DNA of 64,000 nt from Candidatus Cybelea sp. Its GTDB lineage: Bacteria > Vulcanimicrobiota > Vulcanimicrobiia > Vulcanimicrobiales > Vulcanimicrobiaceae. Where the stretch lies: assembly GCA_036489315.1 (NCBI GenBank), contig DASXFZ010000026.1:1-64000 (forward strand), written 5' to 3'. The translations under genes and the position numbers were made by a program. Below the pieces are notes generated by a model that was given only the letters and a program-made list of their open reading frames with translations, had not been told where the DNA came from and did no database searches. Shown one piece after another: positions 1 through 7,940 of this stretch (positions within the stretch are counted from its first letter, which is position 1; each line of letters starts with the position of its first letter).

Positions 1-2
1 AC

Positions 3-215
3 ACGCAGTACGAGTTTGGCAGCATACTGAAGTTCGTTGAGGAGACGTTTGCGCTCGGCAGCCTGGGAACCACCGACGTAAGGGCAGCGAGCATCGCCGA
101 TTGCTTTAAGTTCGCCTCGAGGCCAATGGACTTCATACCAATCCGGACGAAACTTTCTGCGGAGTATTTCGAACGGCTTCCGATCAGCGATGAGCCCGCG
201 GACGACGACCGGTAG
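3..215 (+). CDS. C-terminal end of a phosphoesterase (acid phosphatase / phospholipase C-like), cut by the window edge
   Basis: An open frame enters from the left edge and stops at TAG 213-215, giving about 70 residues. It contains QYEFGSILKFVE followed by LGSLGTTDVRA, the typical C-terminal segment of PF04185-type phosphoesterases, which in the second gene of this window reads HVQYETASVLRF at the equivalent place. The active-site N-terminal half lies outside the window. This is the third member of the family seen here, beside the copies at 1.7 and 35.6 kb, and it converges on the sedolisin gene that follows. Confidence 0.75.
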   Translation, partial: TQYEFGSILKFVEETFALGSLGTTDVRAASIADCFKFASRPMDFIPIRTKLSAEYFERLPISDEPADDDR

Positions 216-217
216 AA

Positions 218-249
218 AACGGGGCGGACGCGTGCGCGCCCACCCCGTT
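218..249. terminator. Hairpin between convergent genes, likely bidirectional terminator
   Basis: AACGGGG at 218-224 pairs with CCCCGTT at 243-249, with further GC pairs inside. It lies between the stop of the phosphoesterase fragment and the stop of the convergent sedolisin gene. The T-tract is weak on both sides, so the terminator role is inferred from position. Confidence 0.45.
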
Positions 250-272
250 CTAGCCTTGGCTTAAAACCGGAT

Positions 273-1538
273 TTAGTAGGCTCTGTCGGTCTTGGGGGTT
301 CCCCAGCCGCCCGGACCCGAGTACTGTCCGAACTGGTTGGTGCCGGCCATGCAGAGATAGCTTCCGCTGCAGCTGCCGTCCGAGCCGCTGGTGATCTTGT
401 GAAGGTCCTTTTTGAGCGCCCTCTTCTTGAGCTGCCAGAAGCTCTCGCCGGCATTGAGCTTGGCGCTGTTGCCCTTGAGCGCGACGATGCCGGCGGTGAA
501 CGGCGAAGCGACGCTGGTTCCGCAAACCGGCGTCCAGGTGCTGTACTCGCTAATGTAGACTGCGACGCCGGGGCTGCATCCCGACTCCGAGGAGATATCG
601 GAATCGGTCCGGCTGGTGCAGCTTGGGTCGTGCTGCCACGAGGGCTTGGAGACGCCTGGGCTTCCGACGATGCTCGAGCTGGCGCAGCCGGCGCCGGCGT
701 CGTTCCAGACGCTTTCGGTAAACTTGTTACCGCTCACTTCGAGCTGCGTACCTCCGACGGCGATCACGCTGTCGAGCACCGACGGGCCGCCGATCTCGTT
801 GTAGGCCTCGTCACCCGAGGACGCGAGATACGTGATGCCGGGCGAGTTGAAGAAGTTGGTGAAGCTCGAATCGCCACAATTCCAGCTGCCGTAGCAGATC
901 CAGCTGTTGCTGAGAATGGTCGCACCGAGCGTGACCGCTTCTTTTTCCGCCTGTTCGAAATCGCTGATGCCGTCATTGGCCTCCATCAGCATAACGGTGC
1001 ACTTCGGGCAAGAGGCGGAGATCATCTCGATATCCAGGGCCGATTCAACGCACCAGTCGTAGTTTTCGCAACTGGGAGGATAGTTGCTCTGCTGGCCGTT
1101 CTCGTTGTACTTCATTAGGGTACCGGCGGGCAGCCCAAAGGTGCTGCGATACGTCGCGAAGTCGGTCGCGGCGTTGGCGAGATCGCCGGCCTCGATCACC
1201 GCGATCTTGGTGCCGGCTCCGTTCTTGAGCTGTTTCGTGAGCTTGTAGGCAGACTCGAGTTGTTGAGCGGTGAATCCGCAGGTTGACGACGGCGAGCAGG
1301 CCGGCGAAATACCGTTGTGGAGAACCTCGAGCGCCAAGCACGTCGGTTTCCCGGCGACTTGCGGGCAGGTCGCCTTCGCGAGGTGCATCCGCTGCCACTG
1401 TGGGGCGACTTTGTTGACGAGGGTAGCGGCTTGCGAACCGCCGGATGTTGCCGGCACGTTCGACGTTCCGCCCGCGCTACAGGCGGAAACTGCGAGCGCC
1501 GCAGCGATCGGCGCAAAAATTTTTAACGATCGAATCAC
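273..1538 (-). CDS. Sedolisin-type (S53) serine-carboxyl peptidase lipoprotein
   Basis: The 421-residue product starts with a lipoprotein signal whose lipobox VSAC puts the acylated cysteine at residue 20, so it is probably anchored on the outside of the membrane. The E165-S-A-L-D169 motif matches the Glu/Asp pair of S53 peptidases, and GTSVASP places the catalytic serine at 342. S53 enzymes are usually acid endopeptidases. The pro-kumamolisin activation domain seen in the 37.2 kb paralogue is missing or very reduced: only about 85 residues precede the first catalytic-fold segment. It has at least 12 cysteines, more than usual, suggesting disulfides. The GTG start follows AAGGAG at a short spacing. 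It is divergent from the phosphoesterase at 1721, sharing a 182-nt upstream region. Confidence 0.85.
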   Translation of the reverse strand: MIRSLKIFAPIAAALAVSACSAGGTSNVPATSGGSQAATLVNKVAPQWQRMHLAKATCPQVAGKPTCLALEVLHNGISPACSPSSTCGFTAQQLESAYKLTKQLKNGAGTKIAVIEAGDLANAATDFATYRSTFGLPAGTLMKYNENGQQSNYPPSCENYDWCVESALDIEMISASCPKCTVMLMEANDGISDFEQAEKEAVTLGATILSNSWICYGSWNCGDSSFTNFFNSPGITYLASSGDEAYNEIGGPSVLDSVIAVGGTQLEVSGNKFTESVWNDAGAGCASSSIVGSPGVSKPSWQHDPSCTSRTDSDISSESGCSPGVAVYISEYSTWTPVCGTSVASPFTAGIVALKGNSAKLNAGESFWQLKKRALKKDLHKITSGSDGSCSGSYLCMAGTNQFGQYSGPGGWGTPKTDRAY

Positions 1539-1706
1539 AGAAGCTCCTTATTATGCAAAATGTGAGGGTCCGTCTGGGGAGGTTCCTATTCAGGAGCGGT
1601 TGCTCTGCTGACCTGCTCCTCGCTCCCTTGCCTCCCCGTCTTTTCTGATAGCGACGGGCTCCGAGCTGCGCTGTTGGAGGAAGGCATCTCAAGGCGCGGC
1701 ATCTCC

Positions 1707-1712
1707 GGGAGG
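1707..1712 (+). promoter_or_regulatory. Ribosome-binding site GGGAGG choosing the GTG start at 1721
   Basis: GGGAGG lies eight bases before the GTG at 1721. The more upstream GTG at 1712 overlaps this site and has no Shine-Dalgarno of its own, so the later start is preferred. Confidence 0.55.
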
Positions 1713-1720
1713 TGCGGCCC

Positions 1721-3046
1721 GTGGTTCGGCTTGCGGCTTTGGCTGCGTCCCTTGCGTGGGCGGCGTGTTCGTCGAACGCCGCTTTCCCGGCGCTTCCCTC
1801 CGCGCGAAGCACTGATTTCGTTCAAGCGGCGAACGCTACCGGAAAAATACGCCACGTCGTGTGGATCGTACAGGAGAATCGCAGCTTCAACGACTTGTTC
1901 GAAGGGTACCCGGGCGCGAGAACGTCGACAACGGGCAAGGACTCACACGGAGACACGATTACGTTGCACCCGGTCCCCCTTACGACGGTCTATGAGATCG
2001 ACCATTCGGCGTTCGCGATGTTCAGCGCGTGCGATGGTAAGGGAGAGCTTCCCGGGACGAAGTGCCGCATGGACGGATTCGACCTCGAGCGCGAGTACGG
2101 ATCTCTCGACGGCCAATACGCCTACGTGCCGCGCTCCGAGACGAAGCCATATTGGGCTATGGCACACGAGTGGGCGCTGGCCGATAAGATGTTTGCCTCA
2201 CAACTCGATGAGAGTTTCGTCGCGCATCAATACATTATCGCGGCGCAGGCCGACTCGAGCGTCGACGTGCCGATGGCCTCGCTTTGGGGCTGCGGCGGTC
2301 CAAAATCCGAGAAGGTCGAGACCATCAACTCACAACGCAAGTATAGCGGGGTGCAGCGGCCTTGCTTCGACTATACGACGCTTGGCGACGAGTTGGACAA
2401 AGCCGGGCTGACGTGGCGGTTCTACACGTGCCGCTATCGGAAGCCGCTCAGCGGGTATTGGTCCGGATACCAGGCGGTGCGCCACATTTTCCACGGCCCC
2501 GATTGGAAGACCAACATCCTCACGCCGCAAAAGAAGTTCTTGAGCGACGTGCGAAGCGGAAAGCTTGCGAGCATGACGTGGATAACGCCGCTCTGCCCCG
2601 ACTCCGATCACCCGTTGTGCGGCGGCGGCTTCGGCCCGTCGTGGGTGTCATCGGTCGTCAATGCCGTGGGCGAGAGCAAGTTTTGGAGTACGACCGCGAT
2701 TTTCGTGCAGTGGGACGATTGGGGCGGGTGGTACGATCCGGTGCCGCCTCCTTTTAGGGACTACGACGGGCTTGGATTTCGCGTGCCGCTGATCGTGATC
2801 TCGCCGTATGCCAAGCAGAACTACGTTTCCCACGTGCAGTATGAAACGGCCAGCGTCCTGCGCTTCACCGAGGACGTTTTTGCTTTGCAGCAGCTCGCCG
2901 CGTCGGATACGCGCGCGAGTTCGCCGGCCGGGGACTGCTTCGATTTCACGCAAATGCCGCGCAAGTTCGTTCCGATTCAAGCGCCGCACGGCGAGTCGTT
3001 CTTTCTGCACCAAGCCGCCGATCCACGGATTCCCGACGAAGAGTAA
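1721..3046 (+). CDS. PLC/acid-phosphatase-type phosphoesterase lipoprotein
   Basis: The product (441 residues from the GTG at 1721) begins with a lipoprotein signal ending in WAAC. HVVWIVQENRSF near residues 45-56 is the hallmark of the PF04185 phosphoesterase family, which includes bacterial phospholipase C and acid phosphatase AcpA. The second family signature, WDDWGGWYDPV, is also present. The expected role is cleavage of phosphate esters outside the cytoplasm; the substrate cannot be read from the sequence. A longer form starting at GTG 1712 is possible. It is divergent from the sedolisin at 273-1538, the same pairing as at 35.6-38.8 kb. Confidence 0.85.
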   Translation: MVRLAALAASLAWAACSSNAAFPALPSARSTDFVQAANATGKIRHVVWIVQENRSFNDLFEGYPGARTSTTGKDSHGDTITLHPVPLTTVYEIDHSAFAMFSACDGKGELPGTKCRMDGFDLEREYGSLDGQYAYVPRSETKPYWAMAHEWALADKMFASQLDESFVAHQYIIAAQADSSVDVPMASLWGCGGPKSEKVETINSQRKYSGVQRPCFDYTTLGDELDKAGLTWRFYTCRYRKPLSGYWSGYQAVRHIFHGPDWKTNILTPQKKFLSDVRSGKLASMTWITPLCPDSDHPLCGGGFGPSWVSSVVNAVGESKFWSTTAIFVQWDDWGGWYDPVPPPFRDYDGLGFRVPLIVISPYAKQNYVSHVQYETASVLRFTEDVFALQQLAASDTRASSPAGDCFDFTQMPRKFVPIQAPHGESFFLHQAADPRIPDEE

Positions 3047-3151
3047 GCGGAATCGCGACCCTCGCGCAAATGAAGTTGCAAGGTCGGCGGCACCACTCCG
3101 ATAAAGAAGCGTAGCCAGCGATCGTTTCTACTTGTAAGGGAGCAACCTAAA

Positions 3152-4174
3152 ATGAACACGACCAGTTTCATGAAATACGCCGGCGCCGTTGGTGCGCTTG
3201 CGATATGCGCGGCGTGCGGCGGCGGCTCGTCGGTCGCGCCGTCAAGTGCCGCGCTCAGTGGCGCACACATCGGCCGAACGGCCTCCGTGAACGGCCGGCT
3301 GGTGACGGCAGCGCACCCGAATCGGGGTGCAATGCAGCGTTTCCCGGCGATCGTTCCCGACCAAGCGGCGAAGAAGAAGTCGAAGTACTTCGAGTACGTC
3401 ATCAACTTTTACGGCAGCTTCGCCAGCATCTTCAACTATCCGAAGAACACTAATCAAATCGGTACGATCAATGACGTCGGCGGCCAGGGGTGTACGAACG
3501 TTCTCTACGGCTACGGCAAGAAAATCTTCTGGATCGTTGCCGCCTTTAACCAGATAACGGAGTACCAGGTCCCCCAGAAGCCCTTAAAGACGCTCTCTGT
3601 TTCCGACGGCAGCATGCCTTCGAGCTGCGCCATGAATACCAGCGGCGACCTTGCCGTCGGGATCTTGGACGGGCCGTCTGAGGGCGACATCGTCCTCTAC
3701 AAGGGCGCGAAGGGCGCCGGCAAGTTCATAAAGACGCCGTTGGCCGAAGAGTTCTTCGACGGCTACGACAACAAAGGGAATCTCTTCTTCGACGGCTTTA
3801 CCGGCAGCGGTGCCTTTCAGCTCGACGAGCTCCCGAAGGGCAGCAAGACGGCCAAAACGATCGTGACGACCAACACGATCTCGTTTCCCGGCTCCGTGCA
3901 GTGGGACGGCAAGTACATGACCGTCTTCGATCAGGAAGCAAACAACCTGTACCAGTACTCGATCGGTGGAACGACGGCGACGCTGAAGGGCACCGTATCC
4001 TTCTCGGGTTCCAGCGACTGCGCGCAGACCTGGATTGCGACGGGCGTCGTCTACTGCGGGGACGCAGGTAACGACAACGGCTCGGTCTTCAAATATCCGG
4101 CCGGCGGTTCGCAGCTCGCGGTCTTTACGGGGAGTTTCGACGAACCCCTCGGCGTGGTGGCTGCGAAGAAATAA
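3152..4174 (+). CDS. Secreted propeller-like lipoprotein, paralogue 1 of 3
   Basis: This 340-residue protein has a lipoprotein signal (CAAC, acylated cysteine about residue 22) and then a Gly/Tyr/Asp-rich body with short repeated strands such as YDNKGNLFFDG, VQWDGKYM and VFKYPAGGS. These repeats suggest a beta-propeller of the NHL/YVTN or SMP-30 kind, but I see no catalytic motif and cannot name the family. It shares YDNKGN-, VQWDG- and YPAGG-like segments with the genes at 4783 and 5993. The start is supported by AAGGGAG ten bases upstream of ATG. It is probably surface-exposed, function unknown. Confidence 0.7.
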   Translation: MNTTSFMKYAGAVGALAICAACGGGSSVAPSSAALSGAHIGRTASVNGRLVTAAHPNRGAMQRFPAIVPDQAAKKKSKYFEYVINFYGSFASIFNYPKNTNQIGTINDVGGQGCTNVLYGYGKKIFWIVAAFNQITEYQVPQKPLKTLSVSDGSMPSSCAMNTSGDLAVGILDGPSEGDIVLYKGAKGAGKFIKTPLAEEFFDGYDNKGNLFFDGFTGSGAFQLDELPKGSKTAKTIVTTNTISFPGSVQWDGKYMTVFDQEANNLYQYSIGGTTATLKGTVSFSGSSDCAQTWIATGVVYCGDAGNDNGSVFKYPAGGSQLAVFTGSFDEPLGVVAAKK

Positions 4175-4264
4175 CCTCTCGGGATGTGTCCGGCACACGG
4201 CAGCTCGCTTGTTTTCCCAGCGGCGAGTTGCCGACAGCCCGTAACCCCGCGCCAAAACGCTCGA

Positions 4265-4341
4265 TGGTGGGCCGTCCAGGGATCGAACCTGGGACCTCAT
4301 GCTTATCAAGCATGCGCTCTAACCAGCTGAGCTAACGGCCC
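4265..4341 (-). tRNA. tRNA-Ile(GAT)
   Basis: On the minus strand a 7-bp acceptor stem GGGCCGT/ACGGCCC, a D-arm with AGCTCAGCTGG, an anticodon stem CATGC/GCATG with loop TTGATAA (anticodon GAT) and a T-arm with TTCGATC are all present. The discriminator base is A and CCA is encoded (4265-4267). It stands alone, with no rRNA genes around it. Confidence 0.97.
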
Positions 4342-4389
4342 GAGACAAAGTGAGAGTATAGCATCCGGCGCAAGGGTCCTCTAGTCACC

Positions 4390-4523
4390 GTTCGACGCGC
4401 TCAGGACGACGTGCCCTTGGACGCGCTCAGGACGAAGTGCCCTTGGACGCGCTCAGGACGACGTGCCCTTGGACGCGCCCAGGATCACGCGCCCTCGACG
4501 CGCTCAGGCCCTTCGACGTGCCC
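4390..4523. repeat. Imperfect 26-bp tandem repeat related to dispersed TTCGAC...CTCAGGA repeats
   Basis: About four and a half units of a 26-bp motif (core TTGGACGCGCTCAGGACGA) run head to tail and decay toward the right end. The core resembles the repeat CCTTCGACAAGCTCAGGATG found at 7.1, 13.7 and 23.2 kb in this window. The array lies just upstream (5' side) of tRNA-Ile. Confidence 0.75.
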
Positions 4524-4534
4524 ACGCTGCTGTA

Positions 4535-4702
4535 CTAATCTACAATGCTCAAGGCTTGGCCCTGGAGATTAACGGTCAGCTTGTATTCACCGAAATCGAA
4601 ACTCTCTAGCCGCTCCTTGCCCTTCGGATATCGCCATGCGCTTAGCTCACGCGCAAGGTGAAGATTCGGTAGCCGAAAATCCAACCGGCCGCTGCGCTTC
4701 AT
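4535..4702 (-). CDS. Possible small hypothetical protein (55 aa)
   Basis: ATG at 4702 to TAG at 4535 encodes a charged 55-residue peptide ending in GQALSIVD, with FGEYKLTVNL in its second half. The composition looks protein-like and the frame stays open well upstream of the ATG, so it may be the 3' remnant of a longer gene. There is no clear ribosome-binding site and I do not recognise a family. Confidence 0.25.
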   Translation of the reverse strand: MKRSGRLDFRLPNLHLARELSAWRYPKGKERLESFDFGEYKLTVNLQGQALSIVD

Positions 4703-4782
4703 AGTGGCCGGGGTTTGTCCGAAGCAAAGCCGAAACGACGAAAGGGCACACTGGCGTTCGCGGAGCAGAAGAGCATAGAGAA

Positions 4783-5841
4783 TTGAAAAAAGTTGGGCTG
4801 ATGCGATACGGGTTAACTAGCTGCGTAGCGGGAGCATTGTTAGCGTCATGCGGCGGCTCGCAGCTGCCGACAGGCGCGCCTGGCGCGATGCCGCAAGCGT
4901 GGACTCCCGCGGCGCACGGCGATCGTGGTACGTCATGGATGCTGCCGGAAGCGAAGACTCACGACTTACTTTATGTCTCGACCGATAACGAACCCAACGC
5001 GTCGGTTAACGTTTACGAGCTTCCAAATGAGAAGCTAGTTGGAACGCTAACTGGCTTTCTCCACGCCGTGGGTGGCCAGTGCGTTGACTCTGCGAGCGAC
5101 GTGTTCATCGGTTCATGGCCGGACGGCTCCTACGGATCGGGTACAATCTACGAGTACGCACACGGAGGCACCAGCCCCATCGCCACGCTTGATGCTCCGG
5201 GCCCCGTCTACAACTGTTCCGTCGATCAGACAACCGGAAATCTAGCCGTCGTTGGTCCCAACCTGAATAATCCGCACGCCAATTATGGCTCGCTCGCGAT
5301 CTATATCGGCGCGAAAGGAACTCCGAAGGTCTTCTACAGTTCAACGTTCTCGATGAACGGATGCAGTTATGATGACAAGGGGAACCTCTATCTCTCAGTT
5401 TATAGCGTCCGAGCGGAAGAATACGGACTGGCTCGCTTAGCAACCGGCAGCAGTTCAATAAAAGCGATCGATCTCGAGACTCCAGTCTATGCCGGCATGT
5501 ATTTTAATCCATCCGTCAGATGGAATGGCAGGCACATGACGGTATCATCGTTTCCAGCGAACGATGAACGGGGGGAAAGTGGGCCCATCTCGGTATACCA
5601 GTTGAAATTCTCAGGAGCGCACGCGGCCGTGATCGCCACGACGCGATTGAACAGCCCGAAGAACTTCAACCGTAGTCCGTACTGGATTGCGGGAAAGTAC
5701 GCAGCCGGCATCTACAACTATCGAGGTTATGGCCGCGTCGGCCTGTGGTCCTACCCACAGGGTGGCACGCCTGTCCGCGGCGTTAAAGTGACTGACGCGG
5801 GAACACTTCCGGGCCTAACCATCAGCGTCGCACCGCACTAG
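4783..5841 (+). CDS. Secreted propeller-like lipoprotein, paralogue 2 of 3
   Basis: This 352-residue lipoprotein starts at TTG 4783; ATG 4801 is an alternative but leaves a very short signal. LLASC gives the lipobox. The body has repeated segments such as YDDKGNLYLS, VRWNGRHM and WSYPQGGTPV, which match the neighbouring paralogues at 3152 and 5993 and suggest a beta-propeller. No catalytic residues were recognised. The local base composition is lower in GC than the rest of the window, which may reflect relaxed selection or a different origin. Confidence 0.65.
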   Translation: MKKVGLMRYGLTSCVAGALLASCGGSQLPTGAPGAMPQAWTPAAHGDRGTSWMLPEAKTHDLLYVSTDNEPNASVNVYELPNEKLVGTLTGFLHAVGGQCVDSASDVFIGSWPDGSYGSGTIYEYAHGGTSPIATLDAPGPVYNCSVDQTTGNLAVVGPNLNNPHANYGSLAIYIGAKGTPKVFYSSTFSMNGCSYDDKGNLYLSVYSVRAEEYGLARLATGSSSIKAIDLETPVYAGMYFNPSVRWNGRHMTVSSFPANDERGESGPISVYQLKFSGAHAAVIATTRLNSPKNFNRSPYWIAGKYAAGIYNYRGYGRVGLWSYPQGGTPVRGVKVTDAGTLPGLTISVAPH

Positions 5842-5992
5842 CGTCACGCCGTAGCCTTCCACCGCACCGCCTGTTGCACGGCTTCGCGATCGCGGGGTCG
5901 TGTTTGCTTTTTCCGGCAGCCGAGGCAGCTTTGTAGACCGCGCCGAAATGGTTAGGATCGCCGGTCCATTCTTGACTGCGAGAGGATTAGTA

Positions 5993-6973
5993 ATGGTGGT
6001 TTTACGTTTAGGCGGCTGCGCGCTAACGAGCTGCGCCGCGGCGGCGATGCTTGCAGGGTGCGGAGGACCGCACGCTCAGAGCGTTGTGCCGGCTACCGCG
6101 CCGGCTCTCGTTTCGTGGATGGCGTCCCGCGGGGTCGGGCGTAATTTACTCTATGTTTCCAACGGAGCGAGTAACATCGGGGTCGTCCTCGTGTACACGT
6201 ATCCAGGAGGCAAGCCGGTCGGCAGCTTGGCGAGCTTCGAAGGCGCTCAGGGCTTATGCGCCGACCAGGCGGGCGATATCTTCGTGCCGTTTTTCGGCCT
6301 CTTTGGCGGAGTATACGAGTTTGCGCATGGCGGCGCCTCACCAATCGCGAGCCTCAGTAACCAATATGGCTACGAAATCGGTTGCTCCTCCAGCCCGACC
6401 ACGGGCAAACTCGCAGTCATCGGCGGCTACAACGCCGCTTATGTCACGATTTATACATATAAAGCCAAGGGAGGCGGCTGGAAAACCGGTAAGAGCTACG
6501 CAGATCCGGCCCTCTCGCATGCAAGCTTCTGCGGCTACGATAATCAGGGCGATTTCTTCGTCGATGGCACGACTTCTAGTGGTGGCTTTGCGCTCACCGA
6601 GCTTCCCACTGGCGGCAACGCGTTCACAACCGTCACGCTGTCGCAAAGCATTAAAGCGGCGGGTGGAGTGCAATGGGACGGTTCCCACCTGGCCATTGGG
6701 GATACGGGCGTTTCACCATCGGTGATCTATCAGTTCGACGTCAGCGGAAGCAACGGGACGAAGGTTGGCTCGACAACGCTGGGCGGCTCGGAGACGGTGG
6801 AGCAATTTTGGATCCAGGGCGGGAGACTGATTGCCCCGGATTCAGCGCGATCGTGCGGCCAGAGCCAGAAGGGGTGCGTCGTGCTCTACCGCTACCCCGC
6901 CGGCGGCTCTCCCATTACAAGGATTGCTCTTGCCGGCGCGTTCGGGGCGACAGTTAGCCTAGCGCCGAAATAG
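5993..6973 (+). CDS. Secreted propeller-like lipoprotein, paralogue 3 of 3
   Basis: ATG at 5993 follows AGAGGA and gives a 326-residue lipoprotein with the lipobox LAGC. In-frame codons run further up to 5900 but would bury the signal peptide behind a charged extension, so the later start is preferred. The mature protein repeats the family pattern: YVSNGASN, YTYPGGKPVG, YDNQGDFFVDG, VQWDGSHL and YRYPAGGSPI. It is the third tandem copy, 151 bases after the second. Predicted role is extracytoplasmic and unknown. Confidence 0.7.
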   Translation: MVVLRLGGCALTSCAAAAMLAGCGGPHAQSVVPATAPALVSWMASRGVGRNLLYVSNGASNIGVVLVYTYPGGKPVGSLASFEGAQGLCADQAGDIFVPFFGLFGGVYEFAHGGASPIASLSNQYGYEIGCSSSPTTGKLAVIGGYNAAYVTIYTYKAKGGGWKTGKSYADPALSHASFCGYDNQGDFFVDGTTSSGGFALTELPTGGNAFTTVTLSQSIKAAGGVQWDGSHLAIGDTGVSPSVIYQFDVSGSNGTKVGSTTLGGSETVEQFWIQGGRLIAPDSARSCGQSQKGCVVLYRYPAGGSPITRIALAGAFGATVSLAPK

Positions 6974-7418
6974 GCGCCGCGCCTCATGCATGGCTTCGCG
7001 ATCGCGAGGCCACCTTTCGTTCGTTCCCACCAACAATGCGATGAAGGTCGAGTGCGTTGGCTCGCAGATCCGCGCGTCGGCTTCGGGTGAGGGCACGGCC
7101 CACTACGCGTTGCTCAGCCCTTCGACACCCTTCGACAAGCTCTGAGGGACCCTCACCTCGGCACGTGGCCCACGCTCAGGACTCCGAGCGTCGCCAAACG
7201 AGCGCTCGCTCGCAGAACTTCTTGAAGACCTCCCCGACCTATGGCCCAAGGCCACCGTTGAGCTGCAACAGGAGCTCGCCGCTTTTGGCGCCGTGCTTGC
7301 GGAAAGCCCAGCATTTGGCGGACTTTGTGCCGACCCATCCAGCCGCGGCCGACTTGCGTTTTGTCGTGTCGCAAGCGTGCGCAAAACAGAAGACGAGATC
7401 ACCAAGAAATGGATCTCT
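6974..7418. other. Intergenic stretch with repeat pieces and a gene fragment
   Basis: This 445-base gap contains a degenerate TTCGAC repeat near 7117-7156 and then an open stretch that looks like a start-less gene fragment. Nothing else was recognised; no promoter is needed here because both flanking genes end in the gap. Confidence 0.55.
7117..7156. repeat. Degenerate copy of the TTCGACAAGCTCAGGRTGAC dispersed repeat
   Basis: CCCTTCGACA occurs twice in tandem here, followed by AGCTCTGAGGG, a one-base-altered form of the repeat core seen at 13739 and 23209. It is intergenic. Confidence 0.6.
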
Positions 7419-7427
7419 CTAGTCTAG
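7146..7427 (+). pseudogene. Start-less open fragment, possible gene remnant
   Basis: A frame opens after TGA 7143-7145 and stops at TAG 7425-7427. From about 7188 it reads like a helical protein (LAELLEDLPDLW, ELQQELAAFG, EDEITKKW) but contains no ATG, GTG or TTG start codon. It runs out of the dispersed repeat, so the repeat may have replaced the true 5' end. The last nine bases overlap the end of the convergent transglycosylase gene. The family is unrecognised. Confidence 0.3.
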
Positions 7428-7817
7428 CGCCCCCATGTCACCCATGTCACCCATGTCACCCTTGTCACCCTTGTCACCCTTGTAGGCGGAGAGCGCCTCG
7501 CGGACGTTGCCGCCGTAGCGCTTGAGGAGCCCCGAGAGCATTCCGGCGGCATAATCCGCGTTGCTGCCCGGGTCCATCGCCGCGGGGGTCGCGGCGAACG
7601 GGTGCCAACGATCGTCGATTTGGAAGACCCCGCGGCCGTGGCCGCCGTCGCCGACGACGTTGCGCCCGGAGTTCGCGCCGGGCCCTCCCGTCTCTTGGGC
7701 GGCAACGGCGGCCAGCAGGTTTGGATCGAGGCCGTTTTGCCGGGCGGCCCGGGCGATCTGGGGAGCGTAGGCAACGCCGTTTTCCGCAAGCCGGGAAGCG
7801 ATTGGATCGATGCTCAT
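7419..7817 (-). CDS. Lytic transglycosylase / lysozyme-like protein with (K/M)GD repeat tail
   Basis: ATG at 7817 follows GGAG nine bases upstream and gives 132 residues. AAVAAQETGG places a catalytic-type glutamate at 42, and GRGVFQIDDRWHPFA followed by NADYAAGML fits the lysozyme/SLT fold, so peptidoglycan cleavage is likely. No signal peptide is visible, so export may be non-classical, or the protein may act on lysis or with a secretion apparatus. The C-terminus is a short collagen-like tail of KGD and MGD triplets encoded by six 9-bp repeats. The open frame runs further upstream, but that part is antisense to yceD and rpmF. Confidence 0.75.
   Translation of the reverse strand: MSIDPIASRLAENGVAYAPQIARAARQNGLDPNLLAAVAAQETGGPGANSGRNVVGDGGHGRGVFQIDDRWHPFAATPAAMDPGSNADYAAGMLSGLLKRYGGNVREALSAYKGDKGDKGDMGDMGDMGALD
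7432..7485. repeat. Six 9-bp direct repeats at the 3' end of the transglycosylase gene
   Basis: Three copies of CCCATGTCA are followed by two of CCCTTGTCA and one CCCTTGTAG. Each unit is nine bases, so copy-number change would add or remove three residues (KGD or MGD) without a frameshift. Confidence 0.95.
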
Positions 7818-7940
7818 GACAACCGCTCCATCCCCCGCGTGATGCGTTTGACAAGGCAGCAGCGCGGGTTTTAGAATGGCTAGGTCGTAGCGGGCCCTGC
7901 CTGGTTGGGTGGGGCTTCGTGCTGCGACGGCAACTCTTCT

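Larger units (their letters stand above)
4342..4782. other. Intergenic stretch with tandem repeats and one doubtful small ORF
   Basis: This 441-base gap upstream of the second lipoprotein holds an imperfect 26-bp tandem array in its left half and a possible 55-codon minus-strand ORF in its right half. No further gene was seen. The region between the array and the TTG at 4783 must contain the promoter of the lipoprotein gene, but no clear -35/-10 pair stands out. Confidence 0.6.

Noticed and set aside
1674-2411. Plus-strand 245-codon frame overlapping the phosphoesterase
   Set aside because: It is Arg/Ser-rich shadow coding; the phosphoesterase frame carries both family signatures.
4390-4523. 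CRISPR array
   Set aside because: The units are contiguous and imperfect without spacers, and no cas gene is near.
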